64,000 nucleotides of DNA. Origin: Paraglaciecola sp. Lineage in GTDB: Bacteria > Pseudomonadota > Gammaproteobacteria > Enterobacterales > Alteromonadaceae. Under the pieces are notes generated by a model. The model did not search any database. It was given only the letters and a program-made list of their open reading frames with translations, and was not told the DNA's origin. The stretch is taken from assembly GCA_009993955.1 (NCBI GenBank), contig JAACSL010000011.1, forward strand, positions 56,882 through 120,881. Direction: 5' to 3'. This document shows, piece by piece, positions 42,747-52,634 of the stretch (position 1 is the first letter of the stretch; each line of letters opens with the position of its first letter). Both the position numbers and the translations under genes were made by a program.

Positions 42747-43925
42747 TTAGGCTTCTAAGGTAAATTTCAGGCCAGCATTGCTCACCAGTCTTTTGATCAA
42801 TTTCTCGCCCATCGCCGGTGCAGTGGTCCAAATTCCGCCAGCAGTATCAACCTGATCTTTCACCAAGCAAATTGCACTTTCGGCAATCATGCGCGATGTT
42901 GAACCGTAGCCCGGATCTAGCTCACCCGATACACTGACTTTAATCTGTTTACCATCATGGTTGATGCCAACAAACAAGGCGTCGTAAAAACCTGCTTCTC
43001 GCTCTTCTTTGCTGGGCCCTTCACCAGGTTTGGGGCCACCGTCTCCCCCCATACTTTTGTCAGTCGCCACGGCGTTGGCTATCGCCTCACCCTTTTCGCC
43101 GGGACCGGTCATCAGCATCTCATCATAAACAAAGTCTTTGCCATACACATGACCAAGTAAGTGATTTGAACGGTGCACGTTGCGGGTATTAATGGCGGCC
43201 ATGATAAAGTTTGTCACCCAACTGCCCAATTCTTCATCGAAATATGGTTTATTACCCGGTGGCTGTGGTGCCCCCTGAAAACCTGGTGTCAGTGAAAAGG
43301 GATTGAGCAACAATTGCATTTTGGTCGGGTCTTGTTTTGCCGCTGCCAAAGTTGCCTTCAAGCTTGCTGCCGTGCCACCAGAAAAGGTCCCGCGCATTTT
43401 GCGTACTCGCCCTTTGACGCGAGGAACCATGTTGCCAAACTGCTGTTTAGCCAACTGTTGTAAGTGAAAGACACCCAAATCAAAAGGAATAGAGTCAAAC
43501 CCGCAGGAAAATACAATGCGCGCTCCACTGGCCTGTGCAGTTTGTTCATGAGCGTCGATCATTTCACGCATCCATACCGGTTCACCACATAAGTCAACGT
43601 AGTCCACTCCGCTTTTGGCACACAGTTCTACCAGTTGTGAGCCGTAAAGCTGATAAGGCCCCACCGTAGTTAGGACCAATTTAGTACGGTCTACCATGGC
43701 TTGCATGCTGGCCAAGTCGTCGGCATCTGCCTTGACTAAAGGGGTTGAAGCGGGGGCGCCTATTTCATCTCGAACTTGGGCTAGTTTAGTGGTACTTCTG
43801 CCAGCCATGGCCCACTTGAGGGAACTATCGTTGGCATAGTGTTGCACCAAGTACTCGGCAACCAAACGTCCGGTGAAGCCACTCGCACCGTAGACAATCA
43901 GATCAAATTCTTTAGATTCGTTCAT
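42747..43925 (-). CDS. Saccharopine dehydrogenase-like NAD(P)-binding protein
   Basis: A 392-residue protein with the Rossmann motif IVYGASGFTGRLVAEYL at the N-terminus, then VLTTVGPYQLYGSQLVELCAKSGVDYVDLCGE and ARIVFSCGFDSIPFDLG. This combination is the saccharopine dehydrogenase-like / trans-acting enoyl reductase family found in many bacteria, not lysine biosynthetic saccharopine dehydrogenase itself. The substrate is unknown; lipid metabolism is suggested by mycobacterial relatives. It is a single-gene unit. Confidence 0.85.
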   Translation of the reverse strand: MNESKEFDLIVYGASGFTGRLVAEYLVQHYANDSSLKWAMAGRSTTKLAQVRDEIGAPASTPLVKADADDLASMQAMVDRTKLVLTTVGPYQLYGSQLVELCAKSGVDYVDLCGEPVWMREMIDAHEQTAQASGARIVFSCGFDSIPFDLGVFHLQQLAKQQFGNMVPRVKGRVRKMRGTFSGGTAASLKATLAAAKQDPTKMQLLLNPFSLTPGFQGAPQPPGNKPYFDEELGSWVTNFIMAAINTRNVHRSNHLLGHVYGKDFVYDEMLMTGPGEKGEAIANAVATDKSMGGDGGPKPGEGPSKEEREAGFYDALFVGINHDGKQIKVSVSGELDPGYGSTSRMIAESAICLVKDQVDTAGGIWTTAPAMGEKLIKRLVSNAGLKFTLEA

Positions 43926-44025
43926 CTTATACTCCTGTTTTAATCAGGCTAGAGTGTAGATCGTTCTGCGCCACGCATTCATTTATTTAGGCAATAAAAC
44001 ACTATAGCTAGATAGTATGAGGCAC

Positions 44026-44053
44026 AAAAAAGCGAACTCATTTGAGTTCGCTT
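44026..44053 (-). terminator. Intrinsic terminator of pykA
   Basis: AAGCGAACTC (44030-44039) and GAGTTCGCTT (44044-44053) make a 10-bp stem with a four-base loop. Read on the minus strand it is followed by a run of T, 35 bp after the pykA stop. Confidence 0.85.
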
Positions 44054-44087
44054 GGCGGGTAAAAGGCTCGGGTATATGTTTTAAGGA

Positions 44088-45521
44088 TTAAGCCGTGACT
44101 ATTTTCAGGGCGTTGGTACTACCTACGGTTTCCATGGTGTCACCATAGGTCATCACAAACATATCACCTTTTTCGACAATGCCTTTTTCTAGCAAAATCG
44201 CCACCACGTCATTTTTCAGTTGCCCCGGATCGCTGCCACGAGAATCAAAGAAAACCGGTTTAACCCCACGATACAATGCCATGATATTCAGGGTGCTTTC
44301 ATGACGAGATAGGGCGTAAATGGGCAAAGACGTGGTGATCCGCGACATTAGGCGCGGTGTGCTACCACTCTCAGTCAAGGCCACCACCGCTTTGATGGTT
44401 TGTAGATGGTTGGCAGCATAAATAGCACTTAACGCTAGCGTTTCACTGACCGAACTGAAACTTTCGTCCATGCGATGCTTAGAAATTTTCACACTGGGGT
44501 GAGTTTCTGCGCCCTGACAAACACGCGCCATCGCCGCTACCGTTTCAACGGGAAATTCCCCGGCAGCTGTTTCTGCCGATAACATGACGGCGTCAGTGCC
44601 ATCTAATACCGCATTGGCCACGTCCATGACCTCGGCACGTGTTGGCATAGGGCTGGTGATCATTGATTCCATCATTTGGGTGGCGGTAATCACGACTTTA
44701 TTCAGCTGGCGAGAACGTGAGATGAGTTTTTTCTGTACGCCCACTAATTCTGCATCACCGATTTCTACGCCCAGATCACCCCGTGCCACCATCACGGCGT
44801 CTGATGCTTCAATGATGTCGTCCATGGCTTCTTGGGTTGCTACTGCTTCAGCACGTTCGACTTTGGCACAAATCATCGCATAACAGCCAGCTTCTTCGGC
44901 TAACTGCCGGGCATATTTAATATCAGCACCGTTACGTGGGAAAGAAACAGCTAAATAATCCACGCCGATTTTGGCTGCCGTTTTAATATCTTCTTTATCT
45001 TTTTCAGTCAGTGCTTCAGCAGACAAGCCGCCACCTAAGCGGTTTATCCCTTTATTATTTGACAATTTGCCCGCTACGGTTACCGTCGTGAAAATCTTAT
45101 TGCCTTGCACTTCCAATACTTTGAGTTGGATACGTCCATCGTCTAACAGCAAGATGTCGTCGGCGCTCACATCGCCCGGCAGGGCTTTATAATCTATGCC
45201 TACCGCCTGTTGATTGCCTGCGGCGCGATCCATATCCGCATCGAGAACAAAGGCATCCCCAATCTTAAGCACAATCGAGCCATTCACAAATTTGGCTACA
45301 CGTATCTTAGGACCTTGCAAATCGCCTAAAATAGCCACGTACTTACCGAGTTTTTTGGCGGCTTGACGGACTCGATTAGCACGACTGATATGATCCTCGG
45401 CTGTACCATGGGAAAAATTCATTCGGACCACATTAGCGCCCGCTGCCAGTATGGCTTCAATCTGTTCAACTGAGTCTGTGGATGGGCCGAGAGTTGCGAG
45501 TATTTTTGTTCGTCTTAACAT
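44088..45521 (-). CDS. pykA: Pyruvate kinase
   Basis: The Met at 45521 gives 477 residues, the usual length, beginning [17 protein letters not shown]. An upstream extension of 44 codons would run through the promoter area and is rejected. Key motifs are RMNFSHG, the metal and phosphoenolpyruvate site AKVERAEAV, and [12 protein letters not shown] with [10 protein letters not shown]. It converts phosphoenolpyruvate and ADP to pyruvate and ATP. A nearly perfect HexR palindrome lies 135 bp upstream, so it belongs to the HexR regulon with the divergent zwf operon next door. Confidence 0.95.
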   Translation of the reverse strand: MLRRTKILATLGPSTDSVEQIEAILAAGANVVRMNFSHGTAEDHISRANRVRQAAKKLGKYVAILGDLQGPKIRVAKFVNGSIVLKIGDAFVLDADMDRAAGNQQAVGIDYKALPGDVSADDILLLDDGRIQLKVLEVQGNKIFTTVTVAGKLSNNKGINRLGGGLSAEALTEKDKEDIKTAAKIGVDYLAVSFPRNGADIKYARQLAEEAGCYAMICAKVERAEAVATQEAMDDIIEASDAVMVARGDLGVEIGDAELVGVQKKLISRSRQLNKVVITATQMMESMITSPMPTRAEVMDVANAVLDGTDAVMLSAETAAGEFPVETVAAMARVCQGAETHPSVKISKHRMDESFSSVSETLALSAIYAANHLQTIKAVVALTESGSTPRLMSRITTSLPIYALSRHESTLNIMALYRGVKPVFFDSRGSDPGQLKNDVVAILLEKGIVEKGDMFVMTYGDTMETVGSTNALKIVTA

Positions 45522-45655
45522 GATTACTTTGCCTTGCCTTGAGTGTGCTGATGAACGTGACGAAATATAGGTTAAATCTGAATTAGTGTAACCAGTGTAG
45601 GGACCGCAGTTGACATACGGAAAGCCCGAAAATGACTGAAAGTTACAGATCATTT

Positions 45656-45670
45656 CGTAATTTAATTACA
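45656..45670. promoter_or_regulatory. HexR-like operator upstream of pykA
   Basis: CGTAATTTAATTACA matches the HexR palindrome TGTAATWWWATTACA (recalled from Shewanella-type regulons) at 14 of 15 positions. It lies between the hexR stop and the pykA start. Confidence 0.7.
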
Positions 45671-45756
45671 AAATGGTAGTGCATTCAGGGCTTAAAGTGA
45701 AATCTTTCCCCAAAAAACTTTAACTAAATGTTAAATTTCGCTGCTGCAGCTATGTT

Positions 45757-46608
45757 TTATTCGTGTTTTTTGTCGAAGCGTGAGCCGCGTAAGGTGTCTT
45801 TTACCCGTTTTAAATTTTCACGGAATTTGTTACCCCGGCGCAAGGTAAAACCCGTTGCCAAAATGTCGATTAAGGTCAGTTGTGCAATACGTGATGCCAT
45901 GGGCATGTACATGTCGGTATCTTCGGGCACGTCTAACGACAAAACCAAATTACATTCTTTGCCCAAGGGACTGTCTTTCGAGGTAATGCCTACTACAGTG
46001 GCGTCGTTGCTGCGCGCAATCTGGGCAATTTCCACCAAACTTTTGGTGCGGCCAGTGTGCGAAATAAGTACCACCACGTCGTCTTCGGTGCAGTTCATGC
46101 AACTCATGCGTTGCATCAAGATGTCTTCAAAATACACCACGGGTACATTAAAACGGAAAAACTTATTGAGGGCGTCGTGGGCCACTGAGGCCGACGCCCC
46201 GAGTCCGAAAAACGATATTTTTTGGGCTTGAGTCAGCAAATCTACGACGCGATTGATGGTAGGAATATCCACTGATTGACGGGCAACTTCCAGCGATGCC
46301 ATGGTCGATTCAAAGATTTTTTTGGTGTATTCCTCAGGGCCATCATGCTCTTCCACATGTCGGTTCACGTAGGGCGTACCGTTGGCTAAACTTTGCGCTA
46401 GATGCAATTTAAAGTCGGGATAACCCTTGGTATCAAGGCGTCGACAAAACCGGTTGACGGTGGGCTCGCTCACATCAGCCATTTTGGCTAAGGTGGCTAT
46501 GCTACTGTGAATGGCCGCCTGTGGGTTGGCCAGGATGACTTGGGCGACTTTGCGTTCTGATTTACTGAAAGCAGCATTGTGTTGGGTTATTTTTTCTAGA
46601 ATATTCAT
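45757..46608 (-). CDS. hexR: HexR, RpiR-family regulator of central carbon metabolism
   Basis: A 283-residue regulator. The N-terminal RpiR helix-turn-helix (ATLAKMADVSEPTVNRFCRRL, about 39-60) and C-terminal SIS sugar-phosphate domain (KISFFGLGASASVAHDA, VVVLISHTGRTKSLVEIA) are both complete. HexR responds to 2-keto-3-deoxy-6-phosphogluconate. It is divergent from zwf, with two HexR-like palindromes between them, and pykA with a third lies downstream, so it probably controls itself, the Entner-Doudoroff operon and pyruvate kinase. Confidence 0.95.
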   Translation of the reverse strand: MNILEKITQHNAAFSKSERKVAQVILANPQAAIHSSIATLAKMADVSEPTVNRFCRRLDTKGYPDFKLHLAQSLANGTPYVNRHVEEHDGPEEYTKKIFESTMASLEVARQSVDIPTINRVVDLLTQAQKISFFGLGASASVAHDALNKFFRFNVPVVYFEDILMQRMSCMNCTEDDVVVLISHTGRTKSLVEIAQIARSNDATVVGITSKDSPLGKECNLVLSLDVPEDTDMYMPMASRIAQLTLIDILATGFTLRRGNKFRENLKRVKDTLRGSRFDKKHE

Positions 46609-46688
46609 ACTTGCTACAAAAACTTAATTATAATTATCTTCAGAATGCCTAACATTAGCACTGTAATGCCATCGTTGGGTATCAAAGT

Positions 46689-46703
46689 TGTAATTAATTG
46701 ACA
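46689..46703. promoter_or_regulatory. HexR-like operator 1 in the hexR-zwf gap
   Basis: TGTAATTAATTGACA matches TGTAATWWWATTACA at 13 of 15 positions. It is 81 bp upstream of the hexR start, so it fits autoregulation. Confidence 0.55.
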
Positions 46704-46775
46704 GGAAAACATACAATATAGCGGGTTTTTCGGGCAAATAACACGCTAGATAGGGCGTTAAATTGCATCACTAGT

Positions 46776-46790
46776 TGTAAAATTACTACA
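46776..46790. promoter_or_regulatory. HexR-like operator 2 in the hexR-zwf gap
   Basis: TGTAAAATTACTACA matches the HexR palindrome at 13 of 15 positions and lies about 94 bp before the zwf start. Confidence 0.6.
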
Positions 46791-46883
46791 TTAAGTGTTA
46801 AGTTTTAGCATAATTTCTTCTTGATTCTGGTCGTGTTAGGTTAAATTGCCGCAATCATTCTTTTAGTTTAAGCAAATAGGCAG

Positions 46884-48380
46884 ATGAAAATGGTTTTGGA
46901 AAACGCATTCGAACCTTGTGATTTTATTTTATTTGGTACCAAGGGTGATCTAGCCCGCCGTAAATTGTTACCGTCTTTATACCAATTAGAAAAAGCCAAT
47001 CTGATGCATGCTGATACCAAAATTATCGGTGTTGCACGTCAAGAGATCAGTGAAGCTGAATACATTGCTTTGGTGAAAGAAAACGTTGAAACCTTTACCA
47101 AAGGTGGCCTGTGTGAAGAAACATGGGCACGTTTTTCAAGCAAGCTAGCTTACGCTTGTGTCGACATGAAAAATGCAAAAAGTTACGCAGCTTTCAAACA
47201 AATTTCCAAGTCTGACCGATTGACCGTGTGTTACTTTGCCACACCTCCTTCTATTTTTGGTGATATATGCCGAGGCCTGAAAGCCGCCAACATCATCAGC
47301 AAAAATATGCGTGTGGTATTAGAAAAACCCATCGGTCACGATTTGGCATCATCAAAAGTCATCAATGACCATGTTGCTGAGTTTTTTGATGAATCGCAGA
47401 TTTACCGCATTGACCACTATCTTGGCAAAGAAACGGTACTGAATTTGATTGCACTGCGCTTTGCCAACTCGATTTTTGCCACCAACTGGGATCATAACTG
47501 CATCGATCATGTGCAAATTAGTGTTGCCGAGTCAGTGGGAATCGAAGGCCGTTGGGGCTATTTCGACGAAGCAGGCCAAATGCGCGACATGGTACAAAAC
47601 CACTTATTACAAATTTTGACACTCATCGCCATGGAGCCACCGGCCAATCTTGACGCCGACAGCATTCGTGATGAAAAACTCAAAGTACTCAAGTGTTTAC
47701 GTCCGATCAATGCCAGCAATATCCGCGAAAAAACCGTACGTGGTCAATACGTGGGTGGCTTTGTCAAGGGCAAAGAAGTCCCAGGTTATTTGGACGAACC
47801 GGATGCAAACGTTAGCAGTAAAACCGAAACCTTTGTTGCCATCAAAGTTGAATTAGATAACTGGCGTTGGGCAGGGGTGCCTTTTTATTTGCGCACGGGT
47901 AAGCGTTTACCCGGTAAAACCAGTGAAGTTGTTATTTATTTTAAACGCCAACCGCACAATTTGTTCAAAGATAGTTTTCCGCAATTACCACCCAACAAAT
48001 TGACTATTCGTTTGCAGCCTGATGAAGGGGTTGAAGTCACGGTCATGAATAAAGTGCCGGGTTTGACCAGCACCGGGTCAATGGATTTGCAGAAGTCCCG
48101 TCTTAACCTAAGTTTCTCTGAAACCTTTAAAGATGAACGTATTGCTGATGCCTATGAAAAATTACTACTCGAAGTGATGCTGGGCAATCAAGCACTGTTT
48201 GTGCGCCGTGATGAAGTAGAAGCCGCATGGAAATGGGTAGACAGCATTATTGGTGCGTGGCGCACAAGTAATGAACCGCCTGAGCCATATCAAGCGGGTA
48301 CCTGGGGGCCAGTGGAATCCATTGCCCTATTGGCCAGAGAAAACCGTTCTTGGTATGAAAGCCGAATGGGTAAAAAATAA
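46884..48380 (+). CDS. zwf: Glucose-6-phosphate dehydrogenase
   Basis: A 498-residue enzyme with the NADP-binding FGTKGDLARRKL near the N-terminus, EKPIGHDL (147-154) and the active-site RIDHYLGKE (175-183). It makes 6-phosphogluconolactone and NADPH at the head of the Entner-Doudoroff and pentose phosphate routes. Its last base overlaps the first of pgl. A second ATG two codons in is a possible alternative start. Confidence 0.96.
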   Translation: MKMVLENAFEPCDFILFGTKGDLARRKLLPSLYQLEKANLMHADTKIIGVARQEISEAEYIALVKENVETFTKGGLCEETWARFSSKLAYACVDMKNAKSYAAFKQISKSDRLTVCYFATPPSIFGDICRGLKAANIISKNMRVVLEKPIGHDLASSKVINDHVAEFFDESQIYRIDHYLGKETVLNLIALRFANSIFATNWDHNCIDHVQISVAESVGIEGRWGYFDEAGQMRDMVQNHLLQILTLIAMEPPANLDADSIRDEKLKVLKCLRPINASNIREKTVRGQYVGGFVKGKEVPGYLDEPDANVSSKTETFVAIKVELDNWRWAGVPFYLRTGKRLPGKTSEVVIYFKRQPHNLFKDSFPQLPPNKLTIRLQPDEGVEVTVMNKVPGLTSTGSMDLQKSRLNLSFSETFKDERIADAYEKLLLEVMLGNQALFVRRDEVEAAWKWVDSIIGAWRTSNEPPEPYQAGTWGPVESIALLARENRSWYESRMGKK

Positions 48381-49072
48381 TGGCTTTGGTGCAATCAATA
48401 TTTGAATCGACAGAACAACTAAACAGTGCTTTTTGTGAGCGAATCAGTCACTTATTGCGTGATGCCATCGATAAACGGGGTAGCGCCAGTTTGATTGTGT
48501 CTGGTGGGCGCACGCCAGCCGCGTTGTTTAATGCCCTGTCTCAGGTTGATTTAGCTTGGGAAAACGTATCAATTAGCTTGGCAGATGAGCGCTGGGTTAG
48601 CCCTGACGATGAAGCGTCGAATGAAAAAATGCTCAGGGCTAACTTGTTGGTCAACCGCGCCAGTCTAGCCAAATTTGTACCGTTGAAAACCCAGCATGCC
48701 AATGCCGAAGATGCGGTGATGGCCTGTGAAGCCAACTTTGCCCAAGTTGCACAACCATTTGATGTGGTTATTTTAGGCATGGGTGAAGACGGTCACACGG
48801 CTTCGTTGTTTCCCTGTTCTGCGCAGATTGCCCAAGGCCTCGACCTTAGCTCAAAGCGTATGTTTATCGCTGTGCAACCGACTACTGCACCCAACCAGCG
48901 CATGTCATTGACATTGCCAGCTTTGTTGCGCGCAGAACATGTATTTTTACACCTCACCGGCAGCAGTAAAAAAGATGTGTTGGCTAAAGCACTCGCTGGT
49001 GATGATGAATTAGCCATGCCAATTCGAGCAGTGCTTAAGCACGCCAATGTTGAATTGATGTGGGCCCCTTAG
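48380..49072 (+). CDS. pgl: 6-phosphogluconolactonase
   Basis: A 230-residue DevB-type lactonase with SLIVSGGRTPAALFNAL, VSISLADERWV and the catalytic-site GMGEDGHTASLFP. It hydrolyses 6-phosphogluconolactone. Translation is coupled to zwf by a one-base overlap. Confidence 0.94.
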   Translation: MALVQSIFESTEQLNSAFCERISHLLRDAIDKRGSASLIVSGGRTPAALFNALSQVDLAWENVSISLADERWVSPDDEASNEKMLRANLLVNRASLAKFVPLKTQHANAEDAVMACEANFAQVAQPFDVVILGMGEDGHTASLFPCSAQIAQGLDLSSKRMFIAVQPTTAPNQRMSLTLPALLRAEHVFLHLTGSSKKDVLAKALAGDDELAMPIRAVLKHANVELMWAP

Positions 49073-49081
49073 GAGAGAGTT

Positions 49082-50905
49082 ATGAATACCCTGATTCAAG
49101 AAGTCACCGAGCGCATTATTGAGCGCAGCCAAAAGCCTCGTGCAGACTATTTGGCAAAAATTGAAAAAGCGCGCTTACAAGGTCCACATCGAGGTGTGTT
49201 GTCTTGCGGTAATCTAGCTCACGGTTTTGCGGCCTGTGGGGCTGCAGAAAAAGCCGATTTGCGCTCCATGATCAAGGCAAACATTGCCATCGTATCTTCT
49301 TACAATGACATGCTCTCTGCCCATCAACCCTACGACGCTTACCCAGCACAACTGAAAAAAGCGATTGCGTCGGTGGGTAGTATCGCCCAGTTTGCTGGTG
49401 GTGTACCGGCTATGTGTGATGGTGTGACTCAAGGTAATCCAAGCATGGACTTAAGCTTAATGAGCCGTGATGTCATTGCCCTCTCTACCGCTGTAGCGCT
49501 GTCTCACAATATGTTTGATGGCACATTGATGTTGGGTATTTGCGATAAAATTGTACCTGGGCTATTGATTGGTGCCTTAAGTTTTGGCCATTTGCCCACG
49601 GTGTTTGTGCCTGCAGGGCCCATGCCTTCGGGCATCCCCAACAAGGAAAAAGCACGAGTACGTCAGGCCTACGCGGAGGGCAAAGTAGGGCGTGAAGAGT
49701 TGCTTGAAGCAGAATCGCAGTCTTACCACTCGGCCGGCACTTGCACGTTTTACGGCACCGCAAACAGTAATCAGTTGGTGGTGGAAATTATGGGCTTGCA
49801 CTTACCCGGCTCATCCTTTGTCAACCCAGGTACTGCCCTGCGCAGTGCTTTAACGGATGCAGCGGGCAAACAGATTACCCGCATCACTGATCTTGGCAGC
49901 AATTACATGCCAATTGGCCACATTGTTGACGCCAAGGCGATCGTGAATGGTTTAGTGGGTTTACTGGCAACGGGCGGTTCAACTAACCACACCATGCACT
50001 TAGTCGCCGTGGCGCGAGCAGCGGGTTACATCATCAACTGGGACGATTTTTCCGATATTTCCAATGCCGTGCCCTTGTTAACCCGTATCTATCCTAATGG
50101 CTCTGCAGACATCAACCATTTTACTGCTGCCGGCGGAATGGCTTTGTTATTTAAACAATTATTGGACGCGGGTTTATTACATAACGATGTAAATACTATC
50201 TGTGGTCAAGGGTTAGAGCGTTATGCCCAAGAACCGTTTTTGAAAGACGGTGAATTAGAATGGCGAGCAGGCCCAAGCGCATCATTTGACCCCACCGTCG
50301 TGGCGAGTGTGGCGCAACCCTTCAAACCTGATGGTGGTTTGTCTGTTTTACATGGCAACCTCGGACGGGCGGTGATGAAAACCTCAGCGCTGCGTGAAAC
50401 TCATTGTCAAATCACTGCGCCGGCCGTGGTATTTGAAGATCAATTTGAGTTAGCCGCTGCCTTCAAAGCCGGTGATTTAAATAAAGACTGTATCGTGGTT
50501 GTGCGTTTTCAAGGGCCGTCTGCGATTGGCATGCCAGAACTGCATAGTTTAACGCCGCCACTTGGGGTGTTGCAGGACAAAGGCTTTAAAGTTGCTTTAG
50601 TAACGGACGGTCGCATGTCCGGCGCTTCGGGCAAGGTACCGGCCGCCATCCATGTCACACCTGAAGCATGCAAAGGTGGATTGTTAGCGAAGGTGCAATC
50701 TGGCGACTTAATCGAACTGAATACCCAAACTGGGGTAATGAATTTGTTGGTCAGCACAGCGGATTTAGCGAAACGTGAAGCGAAGGTAACCGACGTTGCA
50801 CAACATCAAGTGGGAATGGGGCGCGAAATGTTTGCAGGCATGCGTTCAACGCTTACAGGCGCGGAGCAAGGCGCTTGTTCCTTATTCTTTGGGCAGGATT
50901 ATTAA
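49082..50905 (+). CDS. edd: 6-phosphogluconate dehydratase
   Basis: A 607-residue IlvD/EDD enzyme. The signatures [25 protein letters not shown] and, in the C-terminal part, [20 protein letters not shown] are all present, with the cysteines expected to hold the [4Fe-4S] cluster. It produces 2-keto-3-deoxy-6-phosphogluconate, the effector of HexR. GGAGAG lies just before the ATG. Confidence 0.96.
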   Translation: MNTLIQEVTERIIERSQKPRADYLAKIEKARLQGPHRGVLSCGNLAHGFAACGAAEKADLRSMIKANIAIVSSYNDMLSAHQPYDAYPAQLKKAIASVGSIAQFAGGVPAMCDGVTQGNPSMDLSLMSRDVIALSTAVALSHNMFDGTLMLGICDKIVPGLLIGALSFGHLPTVFVPAGPMPSGIPNKEKARVRQAYAEGKVGREELLEAESQSYHSAGTCTFYGTANSNQLVVEIMGLHLPGSSFVNPGTALRSALTDAAGKQITRITDLGSNYMPIGHIVDAKAIVNGLVGLLATGGSTNHTMHLVAVARAAGYIINWDDFSDISNAVPLLTRIYPNGSADINHFTAAGGMALLFKQLLDAGLLHNDVNTICGQGLERYAQEPFLKDGELEWRAGPSASFDPTVVASVAQPFKPDGGLSVLHGNLGRAVMKTSALRETHCQITAPAVVFEDQFELAAAFKAGDLNKDCIVVVRFQGPSAIGMPELHSLTPPLGVLQDKGFKVALVTDGRMSGASGKVPAAIHVTPEACKGGLLAKVQSGDLIELNTQTGVMNLLVSTADLAKREAKVTDVAQHQVGMGREMFAGMRSTLTGAEQGACSLFFGQDY

Positions 50906-50922
50906 CCGGTAAGGACTGATCC

Positions 50923-51876
50923 ATGAATGTTAGTTTTGTCGCTGATGTAGGCGGCACCAATATCCGCTTAGCGCAGATAGAGCAAGGTAAGTTAGTGCAC
51001 ATTAAAAAGTATTTGTGCAGCGATTACTCGTCTATCGATGCGGCAATAAAAGCTTATTTTGCTGCGCATCCTGCCGTGACATTTTCTGCGGGCTGCTTAG
51101 GTGTGGCGTGCCCTGTTAGCAGTGATTTCATTTCCATGACCAACAACAATTGGCAGTTTTCCATCGCCAAGCTGCAAGCGTCGTTGAAATTAGATTGGTT
51201 AGGTGTGATCAACGACTTTACTGCCGTTGCCCATGCAGTAACGATTTTGACGCAAGATCAGAAAGAGCAGGTGGGCAAAGGTCAAGCACACAGCCATGAC
51301 AACATCGCTGTGTTTGGGCCAGGAACAGGCTTGGGTGTTAAACACCTCACCATGACTAATGAAGGTTGGTTGGCCCTAGACGGCGAAGGCGGGCATGTAG
51401 ACTTTGCGCCAGTGGATGAGTTGGATATAGCCATTTGGCGTTTTTTAACCGACAAATATGGCCATGCGTCTGCCGAAGAAGTGATGTCTGGTCGCGGTAT
51501 TTTGCAAATCTATCAAGCGTTGGCCAAACACCAAGGTGTGCCTGCGGTGTTTGATGATCCAGCGGACATTACCGATAGAGCCTTAGACGGCAGCTGTGCC
51601 TTAAGTCGCGCCACACTCAATCAATTCTGTCGCATCATGGGCAGCTTTGCCGGTAACCTCGCGCTAAATTTGGGCACGCGCGGTGGTGTTTATATTGGCG
51701 GTGGCATTGCTCCACGTTTTTTAAATTTTCTCAAAGACAGTGACTTTCGTGCTCGTTTTGAAGCGAAGGGACGTTTTCGCGATTACGTGGCCAACATTCC
51801 AACGTTCATCATTACTGAGCCAGACCACGGATTGCTTGGTGCCATGGCCTACTTAGCACAAAATTATAAAGGGTAA
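50923..51876 (+). CDS. glk: Glucokinase
   Basis: A 317-residue Glk-family kinase with the phosphate loop [22 protein letters not shown], and the ROK-unlike EGGHVDFAP glucose-binding motif. It phosphorylates free glucose and is placed so that glucose enters the pathway encoded by its neighbours. It lies 17 bp after edd and 5 bp before eda. Confidence 0.94.
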   Translation: MNVSFVADVGGTNIRLAQIEQGKLVHIKKYLCSDYSSIDAAIKAYFAAHPAVTFSAGCLGVACPVSSDFISMTNNNWQFSIAKLQASLKLDWLGVINDFTAVAHAVTILTQDQKEQVGKGQAHSHDNIAVFGPGTGLGVKHLTMTNEGWLALDGEGGHVDFAPVDELDIAIWRFLTDKYGHASAEEVMSGRGILQIYQALAKHQGVPAVFDDPADITDRALDGSCALSRATLNQFCRIMGSFAGNLALNLGTRGGVYIGGGIAPRFLNFLKDSDFRARFEAKGRFRDYVANIPTFIITEPDHGLLGAMAYLAQNYKG

Positions 51877-51881
51877 TTATC

Positions 51882-52529
51882 ATGTCGAAAAATTGGAAGG
51901 TCAGCTCCGAAGAAGTGTTCAGCCAGGGGCCTGTGGTACCTGTACTGGTGATCAAAGACGTTGAACATGCGGTGCCACTTGCAAAGGCGCTGATGGCCGG
52001 AGGGATCAGAGTATTAGAAGTCACATTACGCACCCCCGCCGCGCTGGACGTGATTGCAAAAATTGCTAAAGAGGTACCCGATGCCTTGATTGGTGCTGGC
52101 ACCGTGACCAATCGTGCTCAGCTTAAACAAGTAGAAGAAGCGGGGGCACTGTTTGCGATTAGTCCGGGCATGACACCGGATTTATTAGAAGCAGGCAATG
52201 AAGGTGGCATTGCCTTAATCCCTGGGATCTCGTCGATATCTGAGTTAATGAAGGGTTTGGATCAAGGTTACACACACTTTAAATTTTTCCCGGCTGAAGC
52301 CTCTGGCGGTATCAAAGCACTCAAAGCCATTGGTGGCCCTTTCCCAGATGTGGCGTTTTGCCCAACGGGTGGCATTAGTCCAAGCAATTACCTGGAGTAC
52401 CTTGCGTTGCCCAACGTGCGTTGCGCCGGTGGATCTTGGTTAGTGCCAGAGGGTGCTATGGAAAATGGCGAGTGGGACAAAATTACCGAGTTGGCTAAAC
52501 AAGCGGTAGCCGGTGCTAAAGCGGGTTAA
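51882..52529 (+). CDS. eda: KDPG/KHG aldolase (2-dehydro-3-deoxy-phosphogluconate aldolase)
   Basis: A 215-residue class I aldolase: [11 protein letters not shown] carries the catalytic Glu, and [10 protein letters not shown] the Schiff-base Lys region. It splits KDPG to pyruvate and glyceraldehyde-3-phosphate and ends the operon zwf-pgl-edd-glk-eda. A bidirectional terminator follows 22 bp later. Confidence 0.96.
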   Translation: MSKNWKVSSEEVFSQGPVVPVLVIKDVEHAVPLAKALMAGGIRVLEVTLRTPAALDVIAKIAKEVPDALIGAGTVTNRAQLKQVEEAGALFAISPGMTPDLLEAGNEGGIALIPGISSISELMKGLDQGYTHFKFFPAEASGGIKALKAIGGPFPDVAFCPTGGISPSNYLEYLALPNVRCAGGSWLVPEGAMENGEWDKITELAKQAVAGAKAG

Positions 52530-52550
52530 TTGACCTAGAGTTTCACCAAC

Positions 52551-52582
52551 AAAAAGCCGAAGCTATCACTTCGGTTTTTTTT
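52551..52582. terminator. Bidirectional intrinsic terminator between eda and argA
   Basis: CCGAAG (52557-52562) and CTTCGG (52569-52574) form a stem flanked by five A upstream and eight T downstream, so it can end both the eda and the argA transcripts. Confidence 0.85.
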
Positions 52583-52634
52583 GCCTGTAATTACTTCAAA
52601 CGCGTCCAAAACTGCCTAACATTTTTTAGCTATT

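Noticed and set aside
45522..45653. N-terminal extension of pyruvate kinase by 44 residues
   Set aside because: The family starts at [12 protein letters not shown]; the extension is not protein-like and would cover the promoter region.
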